A stretch of 27,500 nucleotides of DNA from Monoplex corrugatus (GCA_030674185.1 JAPXFY010000023.1:18109762-18137261), one strand, 5' to 3'. Shown: positions 1-10,023, counted from the stretch's first letter. Notes: a model not told the origin generated them from the letters alone. A program made the numbers and translations.

Positions 1-500
1 ACAGACAAACTTATCTTTCACTCTATACTATAACTGTTGGAATGACTTAATGATCTTGTTTACTGTTCTGTAAAACACGAGCAGGTGACTATGACAGTAG
101 CTGTGCTCTATTCTTTCAGTAATTCTGTCAGTGGAGCACTGACTGATATCCTACATTGAGAAATGTTTGTCAGTATCCTAGTCATGCCCAGTGTTCACAG
201 AGCTATATCTCACAGCTCAAACACTGTACATGGTCGGTACTGACTAAGGATGTTACATATGTACTTTATTACAAAATCCTTTTACACTATAAACAAGAAT
301 TAACGATATGAGTTAAACCAAATTTAATAGCAGCTTAAGAACGACACTAACATCACTATACAAAGCTGGATGACGACGGGTCAGGATTAATGCACACATA
401 GCGTGTACTAGTGTCTATGTACAGGTGCCCCTCCATGTTTAGGTCATCCACAGCCATGACCACACCCACCCAGTAAACATGGCTAGAGGAAGCAAAGCAA
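1..500. other. Non-coding stretch, no recognised feature
   Basis: I see no coding frame of credible composition, no tRNA-like boxes and no tandem structure here. The sequence is moderately AT-rich single-copy-looking DNA. It could be intergenic or intronic to a gene outside the window. Confidence 0.5.
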
Positions 501-558
501 GACAACACTGAACTACACGAAGCTTCCAGTCAGCGTGATGAAGTGGTCAGTGCAATGT
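501..558 (+). repeat. Imperfect direct repeat, copy 1
   Basis: This segment (starting gacaacactgaactacacg) recurs in diverged form at 954-1008 (starting gacaaactgaattacactc). The shared order of blocks is a gacaa start, the agcttcca block, a cagtgtgatgaag-like block and gtcagtgcaa. Copies are about 450 bp apart in the same orientation. Either an old segmental duplication or two pieces of an unnamed dispersed repeat. Confidence 0.6.
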
Positions 559-953
559 GAGGTTTTAAGTTGATCCATCATCGCTACAAACTTAACAAGA
601 AACAAGAGAGTGCTGATGGGACCCAGAGCAACATTGCCTCGCCACTCTCTGGACAATCAGCTCCAAAGCTCCTGACGCCACTTGATAGTCATTTCATCAA
701 GAAAAGAGGGGCTGACCTTGCGCTGTATGGCCTATTCAGACCCAGTCATCAGTTACCCTGTTTATAAATCGAATGACAAGGAGGGAAGATAACAAACCCC
801 GGGAATTAGCCACATAACGAGCATCAACCATGTCCAGCCCAGCCTCTGGAATAAGAGAGAACAGAAGACCTTTCCTTTGCCCCACTGGTCTTCATCTCTC
901 TTTCTGGCAGCCCGCCCTGCACCAGTTTGCATAGCTGCCAGTTTCTTTCTGAA

Positions 954-1008
954 GACAAACTGAATTACACTCAGCTTCCAATCAGTGTGATGAAGCTGTC
1001 AGTGCAAC
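954..1008 (+). repeat. Imperfect direct repeat, copy 2
   Basis: Second copy of the repeat at 501-558, same orientation, with scattered substitutions and small indels. The 395 bases between the two copies hold no gene that I can support. Copy 2 ends about 55 bp before the first SINE fragment. Confidence 0.6.
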
Positions 1009-1064
1009 CAGCATCACCCCAAAAACATCATTGTCAACATCTTCTGCACTAATAGCTTCTGATC

Positions 1065-1265
1065 AGAATTGAGCATGCTTTGGGAATGGTAAGAAGACTG
1101 GAATCTTACATTCAAGTCTCATCCACGTTGCAGATCAATTACTGAGGGTGCATCACAGGTGTCTGTGTATGTCAAGCCTGGCTGACGTTAAAGCGTAGAG
1201 TTAAGCCATGTTGTTCAACTCAATCCCTAACTGAACTCCATAGCATCACATGTATCATTTCCATT
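1065..1265 (+). repeat. SINE fragment, 3' half only
   Basis: The order of blocks matches the 3' half of the more complete SINE at 2395-2765: gagcatgct, gaagactgg, caagtctcatccac, ggtgcatca, a gtctgtgtatgtc-type block, a ctggctgacg-type block, caatccctaactgaactcc and atagcatca. The tRNA-derived head is missing. Divergence of roughly a quarter of positions suggests an old insertion. Confidence 0.65.
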
Positions 1266-1540
1266 GCTATCATTGTGGCACTATCATACACTGTCCTAGA
1301 CCTGTAGTCTTTCATGCCCTGCAATCGTGATGACCTCAGGTTTGGTGACTTTGGAGATGTCTTGGAGATACAAAGCAAGCAGGGACAGTGACACAGAAAA
1401 AATAAAGTGGATAAGTCAGTGGAAAAATGAATTAGATGAACCAATTCAGACCAAAGAAACCTAAACTAGACGTAACTTAAGTTTATCAAAACAAAACAAA
1501 AAGAAGAAAAACAAAAAAATAAAAAGCAAACAAACAAATC

Positions 1541-1705
1541 AGTCACCATCGTATAGCGGTTAATTAAGGGACATAACGACTGGGAGATTCGAGTTTCAAG
1601 TCCTCTCAGTCCGGATGACTGTAGGATTTCTTGGCCTCTGGCGTTTTAAACCAGACTTGAAAATGTCATGGGTTTAATAAAAAAGACTGGGATGAAATCT
1701 GGGAA
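1541..1705 (+). repeat. SINE fragment, tRNA-like 5' half
   Basis: An A-box-like segment (cgtatagcggttaattaagg) is followed about 40 bp later by a degenerate B box (gagtttcaagtcc). After it come gtaggatttcttggcctctg and an aagactgg block, in the same order as in the SINE at 2395-2765. The copy stops where the 86-89 bp minisatellite begins. It is too diverged to be a functional tRNA gene. Confidence 0.6.
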
Positions 1706-2139
1706 TACACATCGCCTACATGCCTAATGACAAATTAGTTAAATGCTAGACACAGTACATCATCATACCGCCAATAAGGACAGATGAACCCCACACATCG
1801 CCTACATGTCTAATGACAAATTAACTAAATGCTGGACACAGTATAGCATCATACCGCCAATAAGGACAGATGAACCCGACAAATCGCTGCACCTCTGATG
1901 GTAAATAAGCAAGATGCTGGACACAGAATAGCATCATACTGCTAATACATGAGTGCAGATGAACCCTACATATCACAGCGCCCCTGATGACAAATTAACA
2001 AAATGCTAGACACTGAATAGCATCATACTGCTAATATGTGAGTGCAGATGAACCCTACACGTGGCCTTCACCCCTGATGACAAATTAACTAAATTCTGGA
2101 CACAGAATAGCATCATACTGCCAATAAGTAACGGCAGAT
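1706..2139 (+). repeat. Minisatellite, 86-89 bp unit, about 5 copies
   Basis: Five head-to-tail units can be aligned by eye, with corresponding points at 1708, 1794, 1880, 1969 and 2058, giving periods of 86, 86, 89 and 89. Each unit contains ctgatgacaaatta, aaatgctggacacag, atagcatcatac and gcagatgaaccc blocks. The first three units share ccaataagg where later units carry ctaatacatgag, so the array has two unit subtypes. No open frame runs through it. Confidence 0.85.
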
Positions 2140-2149
2140 CAATTTGGAA

Positions 2150-2388
2150 TAGATAGAGGTTGTCACTACCAGGGATGTCTCAAAAGTTCTCAGCTTTGAT
2201 ATAAAAGAGATGTCATATGATCTTATTTTCACCTGTCCTTTTTCAGCATAGCACTCTCTCAACACTATACACTTTCTCCAGCGTCGCTGCACCACCTCCA
2301 AGCCGCTCTGGAAGACCTCCTTTGGGAGCACTTGAAGGTAGGCGTTGACGGCGTCCATAACTTCATTGCCACAATCAAAGCTCTGCCC
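2150..2388 (-). pseudogene. C-terminal fragment of a mariner-like transposase
   Basis: On the minus strand this encodes a segment containing VMDAVNAYLQVLPKEVFQSG, then RRWRKCIVL and a CYAEKG ending. That pattern (xVxxAVNxxL, PKEFYxxGLxxLxxRWxKCI, GDYVEK) is the familiar C terminus of mariner/SETMAR-type DD34D transposases. The catalytic core is absent because the fragment is joined directly to a SINE at about 2390. The sequence ggatgtctcaaaagttctc near 2186 looks like a mariner 3' inverted-repeat end, which I infer by resemblance. The fragment cannot be active. Confidence 0.6.
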
Positions 2389-2394
2389 AGCCAC

Positions 2395-2765
2395 CAGTCG
2401 CCGTGGTGTAGTGGTTAACGCAACAGAACCGACTGAAAGGTTGCAGGTTCGAATCCCCATCAATTCCTTCAAAATCATTGCAGGATTTTTTGGCTCTAAC
2501 CGACTCCTACCTAGAGTTGGGCGTGCTATCAGCCTCATTTGGAAGACTGGGACCACACGGTCGAGTCTCATCCACTTCACGGATGCGTCACTGAGGGCGT
2601 CGCTCAAACCAGCATCATAGTTGTCCGTATCTCTCTGGCCAGGTTGACGCCAGGCTATGTTATGATAGTAAGCATAGAGTACAGCCCTGTCATGCAGTCT
2701 CAATCCTAGATATAACTCCATAGCATCATGATTATCATCGTCATCGACATCATCATCATCGCAAT
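2395..2765 (+). repeat. tRNA-derived SINE, most complete copy
   Basis: A good RNA polymerase III A box (gtggtgtagtggttaacgc) lies about 35 bp upstream of a canonical B box (ggttcgaatcc). The 3' side does not pair with the 5' side as an acceptor stem, so this is a SINE head and not a tRNA gene. The body contains gcaggattttttggctctaa and gactgggaccacac, and the tail is a short ATC-rich run at 2725-2762. Pieces of the same family occur at 1065-1265, 1541-1705 and, reversed, at 13688-13855. Confidence 0.8.
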
Positions 2766-2839
2766 GTAAGAAAATTGCCCCAGCCTCTGTGATCATTAAA
2801 GTGGCGTAGACAATGGGTCGAAAAAAAAGGAAGCCATCA

Positions 2840-3146
2840 ACTAACTCTCCTGTGGCAAAGAACCAGGATCAGATGATATCCCTGCTGAAGTGTACAAAGC
2901 AGGGGACCACAGCCATGATGTAGATCCTGACTGAGCTGTTCCAATCCATGTGGAATGAAGGGAGTGTCCCACAACAGTTGAAGGATGCCAACATAATCCA
3001 CATCTACAAGAGGAAAGGCGATCACCAGTCTTGTGATAACCACAGAGGTATCTCGCTACTGTCAATAGCAGGAAAGATCCTGACTCCTGACTCCTGTCTT
3101 CTGAACCGCCTCCTTCAACATCTTCTCCACGATCACGGACACGGAA
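2840..3146 (+). pseudogene. RTE-like LINE reverse transcriptase, N-terminal fragment
   Basis: Across two frames this encodes the start of a non-LTR reverse transcriptase: a GSDDIPAEVYKAG motif, then [32 protein letters not shown] and [16 protein letters not shown]. These are the conserved RT blocks 0-2 of the RTE-like elements common in lophotrochozoans. The reading frame changes near 2930, so the copy is dead. It breaks off inside LLNRLLQHL at about 3127, and the next 19 bases (3128-3146) are identical to 4994-5012 near the C-terminal end of the same type of element. An unrelated LINE follows. Confidence 0.8.
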
Positions 3147-3149
3147 CTA

Positions 3150-4015
3150 TCATATCCATCGTATAAAGCTGATCAGGAAGTATCTCTCTGTCGAAACAAC
3201 TGCAAAACTCGTTCTCTCCTTCATAATGTCTCGCATTGACTATTGCAATTCACTCCTGTCTGGTCTTCCTGCCTCCACCATTCACATCCTACAGCGCATT
3301 CAAAACAATGCTGCACGCCTTGTACTCAAAAAGAAAAAAGCTGACCACATATCTCCTCTCCTGGCACAACTTCACTGGCTCCCTGTATCAAAGCGCATAC
3401 AGTACAAACTAGACACCATGTGCTACAAAAGCCTCAATAACGCAGCCCCCGATTACCTGTCAAGCCTACTTGAGATCTATGTTCCCTCACGTACCCTCCG
3501 CTCTGCCTCTGATCCTCTGACTCTTCGCTTTCCACGCACTAAGCTCAATACCTATGGTCCACGAGCCTTCTCTGTTTCTGGTCCACTCTCCTGGAACAAA
3601 CTTCCTCTCTCAGTCCGTCAGCAACCTACTTTTGTCTCCTTCAAGTCCGCTCTCAAAACTCACCTTTTCTCTCCTGCATAAAATCCTAACCTCGCTCAAC
3701 CCTCCCCTCTGCAGCCTGTCTCCGCTCGGAGGGAATCACATGGTTATAATATATAATTGTATGCTATGCTCTCTATAATTTTCCATTGCTTTTATTCTTG
3801 CTTTTATTGCTTTTATTCTTTCTCCCCATTTATAGCCATGCGTGTGTGTGGGTGTGTGTGTGTGTGTGTGTGCGTGTGTGTGTGTCTGTATGTGTGCGTG
3901 CGTGTGTGTGCGAGCGTGCGTGCCTGCGTGTGTGTCTGCTTCAGCGCTTAGATTTGATTTTATCAAGATTTTGCGCTATATAAATATTGTAATTATTATT
4001 ATTATTATTATTATC
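3150..4015 (+). mobile_element. L2/CR1-like LINE, 5'-truncated 3' end
   Basis: The open frame at 3160-3681 encodes the C-terminal thumb/tail region typical of L2/CR1/Rex-type elements: SFIMSRIDYCNSLLSGLP, LQRIQNNAARLVL, LHWLPVSKRIQYK, YVPSRTLRSASDPL, YGPRAFSVSGPLSWNKLP and SFKSALKTHLF. The stop is at 3679. A 3' untranslated region with a (GT)n run follows, then gcgctatataaatattg and an (ATT)n tail at 3989-4013, the usual 3' end of this clade. The element lies inside the RTE-like copy that resumes at 4016. Everything upstream of the thumb, including the endonuclease and RT fingers, is missing. Confidence 0.85.
3841..3940 (+). repeat. (GT)n microsatellite with interruptions
   Basis: About 100 bp of TG dinucleotides with C interruptions (gtgcgtgtg, gagcgtgcgtgc), lying in the 3' untranslated region of the LINE at 3150-4015. 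Apparent open frames through it are repeat artefacts. Confidence 0.9.
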
Positions 4016-5400
4016 TTGAGCAAGGTCTCCCAGAAAGACGGTTTGGATTCCAAGCAGAACGGGGAACTGCTGACACATTTGCAGCGCGCCGACTGCAGGA
4101 AAAATTCCAAGAGCATCACAACGACCTCTTTATGACCTTTGTCGATCTGACCAAGGCCTTTGGCATGGTTAATAGAGATGGTCTCTGGAATACAATGGAG
4201 AAATTGGGATGCCCAGCAAATTCCTCGCTATTGTCCATCAATTCCACGATGGCATGATGGCAAATGTGCTGGATCATGCGGACGAGTCGCAACCCTTCCC
4301 AGTGACAAACGGCATCAAGCAAGGTTGCGTTTTTTCTCCTACATTCCTTAGCGTGGTATTTTCAGCCGTGATGACAGACGCCGTTTAGTGACTACAAGGA
4401 CGGTATATACGTCAGATACAGGATTACCGATAGCAGTTTAACTCCAAGCGATTAAAAGCTGTTACCAAGGTGAAGAATACCTTCATCAGAGTCGTTTTGT
4501 TTGCTGATGAACGTGCCCTCAGCGCCTGTACAGAGCAGCAAATGCAGCATGAAATGGACCGCTACACAAAAGCCTGTGACAACTTTGGTCTCACCATTAA
4601 CAACAAAAAGACCGAGGTTATGTACCAGCTTGTGCCCAGCAAAGCCTATCCAGTAGCACACATCACGGTAAAGGGGCATAACCTACAGGCAACAGTACAG
4701 GCAACAGATAATGTCACATATTTGGGCAGCACACTCTCACGTGCGGTTAACACAGAGGTGGAAATAAACAACAGGATGGCCAAGGCCAGCATTGCCGTTA
4801 GAAGACTCCGAAAGAACGTCTGGGGATGGAGAGGACTCTGCCTTACCACAAAGCTGAAGGTCTACCATTCAGTGGTACTCACCACTCTCCTCTACTCCAG
4901 TAAAAACTGGACAGTCTACAACAGGCATGCCAGACAGCTCAATCACTTTCACCTGACCTGTCTCCGCAGACTCTTTCATATCACGTGACAAGACACGATC
5001 ACGGACACGGAAGTCTTGGAATGAGCTGGCACCCTCAGCATACACACCCTTCAGCAGAAAGTCCAAGTAAGATGGGCCAGACATGTGGTGAAAATGTCTG
5101 AAAATCGCTTACCAAAACAACTTACATATAGAGAATTGAGCCGGGGAAGCGCTCAGTAGGTGGGAAAAATGCTTTAAAGACTGCCTCAAAGTATTCCTCA
5201 ATGATCTGGGCATCAATCCCAATACCTGGGAGACGCTTGCTCAAGATCGACCGAACTGACAAAGCAAACTGACCATTGGAGCAAGAGCAGCAGAGAGAAG
5301 ACGTACAGCAGAGGCTCAGAGAAAACGAGAAGCGCGCATGATCACCATGCACATGGCACCTGTGATGTTAGTGCATATTGAATTTGTTCCCAGAGACCTC
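4016..5400 (+). pseudogene. RTE-like LINE reverse transcriptase, C-terminal part
   Basis: This is the continuation of an RTE-like ORF2. It contains LPERRFGFQAERGTADT, then FMTFVDLTKAFGMVNRDGLW, FADERALSACTEQQMQ, a KTEVMYQLVPSKAY block, VTYLGSTLSRAVNTEVEINN, AKASIAVRRLRKNVWG, TKLKVYHSVVLTTLLYSS, RHARQLNHFHLTCLRRLF and, in another frame, the VRWARHVVKMSENRLPKQL tail. The catalytic FADD box reads FADE and the second RT aspartate block reads FGMV, so activity is lost even apart from several frame changes (near 4200-4350, 4370-4470 and 4985). The 4470-4988 frame is the longest intact stretch. The end near 5345-5400 is approximate. Confidence 0.8.
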
Positions 5401-5489
5401 GTCTTGAGAAACTGAACCTGAAATTGTCCATCATCAATTGTCCCCTGGTCGCTGATGTTGACTCAGTCCTCGTGCATGGGGCCACGCCG

Positions 5490-5494
5490 CACTA

Positions 5495-5570
<76 letters not shown>

Positions 5571-5760
5571 GGTGCCCTGCCACATGGTGTTGGCGATTGT
5601 GGACTTCCATCTGTCTCTATCTCTCGCTGCCCATAGCATCTCCCCCACCCTCCTCGTCCCCAGCCACTCCACTCTGCAAGTCCGTCCAGCATTTTTTCCC
5701 TGGGTCTACCTGGTGCTCTCTTTCGTTCCAGCTTTCCCGTTGTGACCACTATTACGATGA
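5490..5760 (-). mobile_element. (ATG)n-tailed LINE, 3' end, copy 1
   Basis: On the minus strand the segment encodes VTTGKLERKRAPGRPREKML, the basic C-terminal tail of a non-LTR reverse transcriptase family. It ends in about 75 bp of pure ATG repeats (5496-5570, read as ATC on the plus strand). The same 3' end, with a characteristic ggcgttggcg / gccctgccacatg segment next to the tail, recurs at 14691, 20838 and 27130. The copy is only about 270 bp long, strongly 5'-truncated. Confidence 0.8.
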
Positions 5761-6282
5761 AAATTTAAAGTGGGTAGATACATGGGTGGATACTCACATC
5801 ACAATGGCTCAATAGTTTCATAGGAAAGTGTAATGGGGATCACCATAGTTATAGTGCAGGCTACTATATCCAATCATCACGTCCCCAATGCAGGATAGGG
5901 GAAGGACCTCCAGATGGTGGTTAGGTGCTTAGCAGTTGTAAACCAAATGGTGGCGATCGTGGAGAGCGAGGACTACATCTGGTAGCTCACATGTGTCATC
6001 AAATGCCTCATATGCTCAAACAAGGGATCGCCTCAGCAAAGGAAGCCGCCATAAAACCTGTCATCGGCCTCTACTCTCTGCTGGGTACTCATGGGAAGGA
6101 CAATGACCAGCAGAGTCCATACAAAAACCATTGGAAGGCAACGGGAAACCCCATTGTATCTCTCTGAGAATGTCATGCCCCAAAACATGAATACTGTAAA
6201 AACTGAACAACGTGAATATTTGCTCCACTGGAACACCTTCGTCAGGTAGGGAAACCAGAGCATAAGGCGTCACACAGTTTCT
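5760..6282. other. Unassigned stretch, possible LINE 5' UTR
   Basis: No convincing host gene is seen. The segment 6080-6180 (ctgctgggtactcatggg, aaccattggaaggcaacggg, tctctctgagaatgtcatg) resembles the leader that precedes RTE-type LINEs in many animals, from memory only. A short 80-codon open frame at 5925-6167 has no recognisable domain and I do not call it. Confidence 0.35.
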
Positions 6283-7491
6283 GTGCAAGAAGACAACCTG
6301 GACCACTGGGAGACAGGACAATCTTATACAAAAGACCAACAATACCACTATGAGACCAACAGGAATCCCTACAGATCCAGCAGAGATCATGCTGATGTAG
6401 GAGCTGTCCACGTCGTCAGGGAGCACACAGAGGAGACTAGAGGAAGAACTCATAAAAGCTCTGAACGCTTGGATCGTGACAGGAGTAAGTCCAGACCACT
6501 AGTCCCTGGTCCATACTCATATAGCAAAGTGACCAGACGACCAGCATCAAACCACAGAAGGTTTGTCTTCCTGAAAGAAAACATTGGCAGGGATCATTCA
6601 GTTCCACCTAAATCAAGCAGAGTCAGTGCCAAACGGATGTATGGACATCAGCGGGTTATAGAGCAGACAGTTGCCCCTTCCCCACACCACGACACCTGTG
6701 CTCAGGACAGACCTAGCAGGATAGACTCGGTGATCCCTTCCCCAAATGATGACCCTTGTCGTCACGTTAAACGAAGCAGGAAAGACCCAGTGGCCTCTTC
6801 CGCATGTGATGGCCCATGTACTTATGACATTTGCAAAAGCATGGACTCAGTGGCCCCTCCCCCACATGATGACCCTTGTGAGGAAGTCAGCCATGACTCA
6901 AACAGTGACGTCCACGAAATCCAGCCTAGTGATCAAAGTGACGATCACACCGATGTCAGTGACAAAGACACCTGCATCTGTGATGTGGAAATGGAAAATA
7001 TGGGTGAGGTCCTAGCTGAAGATGTATGTGAAGCGACCAAAGAATCGGGTAAAATTAATACTGAGAATGTGTGTAACGATGAGGTCACTGTGCTCAGTGT
7101 CAGAACAAATTCAGCTGATCACACTAACGTTGTGGCACACACCTCAGATCAAGCATTAAATGATACACACACGATAACACAAAACGCGAACGCCAAAAGC
7201 TTGTCAGACTCGCATGCTGACAATCTAGTTCTAGATTCTGATGATCTAGATACAAACCAGAGCATACAGACACCTTCTGTCACCCATGCTCTGCGACCTA
7301 GACGTGCTACCTCCCACACACGGATAGACGGTAAGAGCAGTGGCCATGCTCCACCAAGGTCTAGCAGTCAGAGCAAAATTTCTGATTCGTTTAAGAAAAC
7401 GCAGGCTAAAGATCTGCCAGGAACAAGAAGCAGGTCCCAATCTTCTAAAACCAAACCCAGTGTGAGCGAGGCCTCAGGTACCAACAGATAG
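6283..7491 (+). CDS. Putative ORF1 of the adjoining LINE, low-complexity charged protein
   Basis: A 402-codon open frame with no recognised domain. The frame opens at a GTG; the first ATG is at 6637. The N-terminal third is rich in Arg, His and Ser. The middle (about 6664-6885) carries four imperfect repeats of about 24-28 residues, each with a [SP]P-H/N-D-[DT]-[PT]-C core such as DSVIPSPNDDPC and DSVAPPPHDDPC. The C-terminal part is acidic, then Ser/Lys-rich, and ends ASGTNR. It lies directly upstream of, and in the same phase as, the endonuclease frame. Reading past the TAG at 7489 stays open for another 34 codons to a TAA at 7594. I infer it is the nucleic-acid-binding ORF1 of that element, although I see no zinc knuckle of the CCHC type. 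A host exon is the alternative. Confidence 0.45.
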   Translation: MQEDNLDHWETGQSYTKDQQYHYETNRNPYRSSRDHADVGAVHVVREHTEETRGRTHKSSERLDRDRSKSRPLVPGPYSYSKVTRRPASNHRRFVFLKENIGRDHSVPPKSSRVSAKRMYGHQRVIEQTVAPSPHHDTCAQDRPSRIDSVIPSPNDDPCRHVKRSRKDPVASSACDGPCTYDICKSMDSVAPPPHDDPCEEVSHDSNSDVHEIQPSDQSDDHTDVSDKDTCICDVEMENMGEVLAEDVCEATKESGKINTENVCNDEVTVLSVRTNSADHTNVVAHTSDQALNDTHTITQNANAKSLSDSHADNLVLDSDDLDTNQSIQTPSVTHALRPRRATSHTRIDGKSSGHAPPRSSSQSKISDSFKKTQAKDLPGTRSRSQSSKTKPSVSEASGTNR

Positions 7492-7611
7492 AATATCGGC
7501 CGGGCCACAATATCAGGTAGACCTGTACGCTCTGCCACAGGCGACGACAGTTATATTTGGAATCAGAAGACACCACCACCATCGGAATCCAATTAATGTG
7601 CTTTCCGTGTA

Positions 7612-8868
7612 AATACTGCAAATAAATTACATGTTAGTTTTCTTAATCATAATGTAAATGGCCTTTTGGAAAAACTAGAAAATAATGATTTTCTTCTCAC
7701 TTACGACTTTATATGTTTGATAGAAACATTTGTTGCAATTGACTTTGAATCACCACTTTTCAGTGACTTTGTAGTGTTCACGTCTAAAGCCAAGAAGCTG
7801 TCTCATCAAGGGAGCTATTCTGGGGGTGTTATCGCAATGGTAAGGAAATCATATTCTCGTTTTGTTGAGCAAATCCCAATAGAAACTGAACATACTTTAG
7901 CTATAAAAATCCACAAAGACCTGTTTTCTGTAGACAGAAACATACTGTGGATTTGTACATAATATTATGTTCCTCCGTGTGATTCTGTCTATTGGAATAG
8001 CCAGGAAGGCGCATATGGTATTGAAGTACTGGAGCAATGCATTTTTAGATCTGTATACTTGTGTGGGGATTCTTTTTTATTGGTAAATGGGGATCTAAAC
8101 GCGAGAACAGCGAATACTGATTACAGTTTTAGTGGAGAGGTCGATGATTTCGATGTGAATATTTATACCGTGAACATATTTCCCAGAATTTCACAGGACA
8201 AAAACACAAACAAATTTGGTTGTCAGCTAATTGAGTTATGTAATATGTTTGAATGTATGATTTTAAACAGATTGCGTGAAACGGATTTTGACGATGGATG
8301 TATATATATTGCGTCCTCTGGGACTAGCACAGCAGACTATTTCATTACTTCCATTGATTTGTTTTCATCTATACACATCAAATCAATTGTTGTTGAGAAC
8401 ATGATGGATTCTGATCACCTACCAGTTGTTATGATGGTTGAAATTAAAAATGATATCGTTGAGGCTGGTCGTGGTAAAACAAGTCAACCCAAAAACGAGG
8501 TTTGTGAGAAATTTATTTGGAAACATGAACTGGAAGCCGAGTTCCACAAAACTTCGAAAAGCAGTGATATTCAAGACAGACTTACTTTGGCCACAAATAC
8601 TCTACATTGCAATGTGGATAGTGGTTTGAATACTTTTGTACATTGTCTGAAAGGCGCCAGTGCCTGTATGTATAAAACGTATAAAGTTAACTGGAACAAA
8701 AGATCAGAATGGTTTGACAAGGACTGTCAGCAAGCAAAAAAAGAAACTAGGCGTAAACTAAATTATTTTAGGAAAACTAGGAAGGAAGAAGATAGAATTT
8801 TATATGTGGAAGAGAGGAAAACGTACAGACGTTTACTAAAGACAAAGAGACAAAAAAAAAGCATTTAG
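7612..8868 (+). pseudogene. LINE endonuclease domain (exonuclease-endonuclease-phosphatase fold)
   Basis: The domain nicks target DNA to prime reverse transcription. Visible motifs are SFLNHNVNGLLEKLE (N-terminal Asn strand), FICLIETFV (catalytic Glu), SGGVIAMVRK, LVNGDLNARTAN (the GDFNAR box) and MDSDHLPVVMM (the C-terminal SDHxP box). All lie in one phase, but a TAA at 7960-7962 interrupts the ICT/YYVPP junction. The frame then runs open to 8868, where an A9 homopolymer at 8852-8860 shifts it. Removing one A would join it in phase with the RT. A second frame at 7505-7610 encoding VIFGIRRHHHHRNPINVLSV may be the shifted N-terminal extension. Confidence 0.85.
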
Positions 8869-10023
8869 GAAACAGAAAGCAGATTCGCTAACCATGGAGA
8901 TGACTAATTCATCACAGTTTTGGAAACTGCTAAGAAGTATGGGTTGTGGAAACAAAGACAAAGTCTCAAATGGTATTGATATTAATGTCTGGTTCGAGCA
9001 CTTCAAGAATATTTTTCAAAATTATGAGGGACATGTTGGTGAACATTGTGATATTGAGGTAGATCTATCTGAGGAAAGGGAGCATACTCTAAATAGAGAT
9101 ATATCTGAAGAAGAGGTTAAACGAGCTGTTGGTAAACTTAAGACTGGTAAAGCAAGCGGAATTGACAGCGTTTCAGCTGAAATGTTAAAAAATGGGGGAA
9201 AAGATGTCATAGCTTTTCTAACAAAACTGTTTAAAATAATTTTTGACTCGGGGATTTATCCAAAAGAGTGGTCCAAAGCCATTATCATCCCCATTTTCAA
9301 GAAAGGGGATCCTGAAAATGCAGATAATTATAGAGGTATATCTTTATTAAGCATGATATCTGAATGTTACACAACAATACTGAACATGAGATTATACACC
9401 TGGTTAGAAGCTAATAATTTGATTTCAGAGAGTCAGGCAGGTTTTCGTAATAATACTCAACTGTTGATCATATATTCACACTACATGCTATCATTCAGAA
9501 ATGCATGCACAAGAAAGGGATGAAATTATATGTTGCTTTTGTTGACCTTTAAAAAGGCTTTCGATTCTGTCAGACATGATAAACTCCTTCATTGTATTAG
9601 AAATGAGGGTGTTAAAGGGAAATTTCTCGCATCATTAATGGCAATGTACAAGTCATTGGTGTCATGTATCCGAGTTAACGATAAATTTTCAGAGATGTTT
9701 CAATGTCCGGTTGGAGTATCGTAAGACAAGGTTGTGCCTTGAGTCCTACGTTGTTTTCAATATTTATAAAACAGTTAGCAAATTGTATGGGTGACAAAGG
9801 AAAACATGGCATCCAATTACTACCTGGGATGTTGGAAATATTTGTTTTACTCTCTGCAGATGATGTGGTACTTTTCTCAACTACACCAAATGGTTTACAG
9901 AATCAGCTGAATGTTTTAAGTACGTGTTGTAACAACATGAAATTAAAAGTAAATATTGACAAAGCGAAGGTCATGGTGTTAGAAACGGAGGGTTCCTCGG
10001 AAAACGTGAAAAATGTCATATGA
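8861..10023 (+). pseudogene. LINE reverse transcriptase domain, frameshifted
   Basis: Conserved RT blocks appear in order: VGKLKTGKASGIDSVSAEML, SKAIIIPIFKKGDPENADNY with RGISLLS, ESQAGFR, FVDL then KAFDSVRHDKLL, RQGCALSPTLFSIF and the catalytic box as LLSADDVVLFS. The box has Ser where the family has Phe or Tyr before ADD. Frame changes lie near 9455, 9550, 9715 and 10000; between 9460 and 9549 the coding phase is a third frame that encodes TVDHIFTLHAI and GMKLYVAFVDL. The copy therefore mixes indels with point damage, as expected for a neutral dead insertion. Confidence 0.85.

Noticed and set aside
2397..2466. Possible tRNA gene with good A and B boxes
   Set aside because: The 5' and 3' ends do not pair as an acceptor stem, and the same head recurs attached to the same body elsewhere, so it is a SINE promoter.
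2113..2796. 227-codon minus-strand open frame as a host gene
   Set aside because: Its two halves are a mariner transposase C terminus and an antisense SINE, a chance fusion across a repeat junction.
5424..5636. Poly-Ser, poly-His and poly-Asp open frames
   Set aside because: All three are readings of the same ATC triplet tract at the tail of a LINE.
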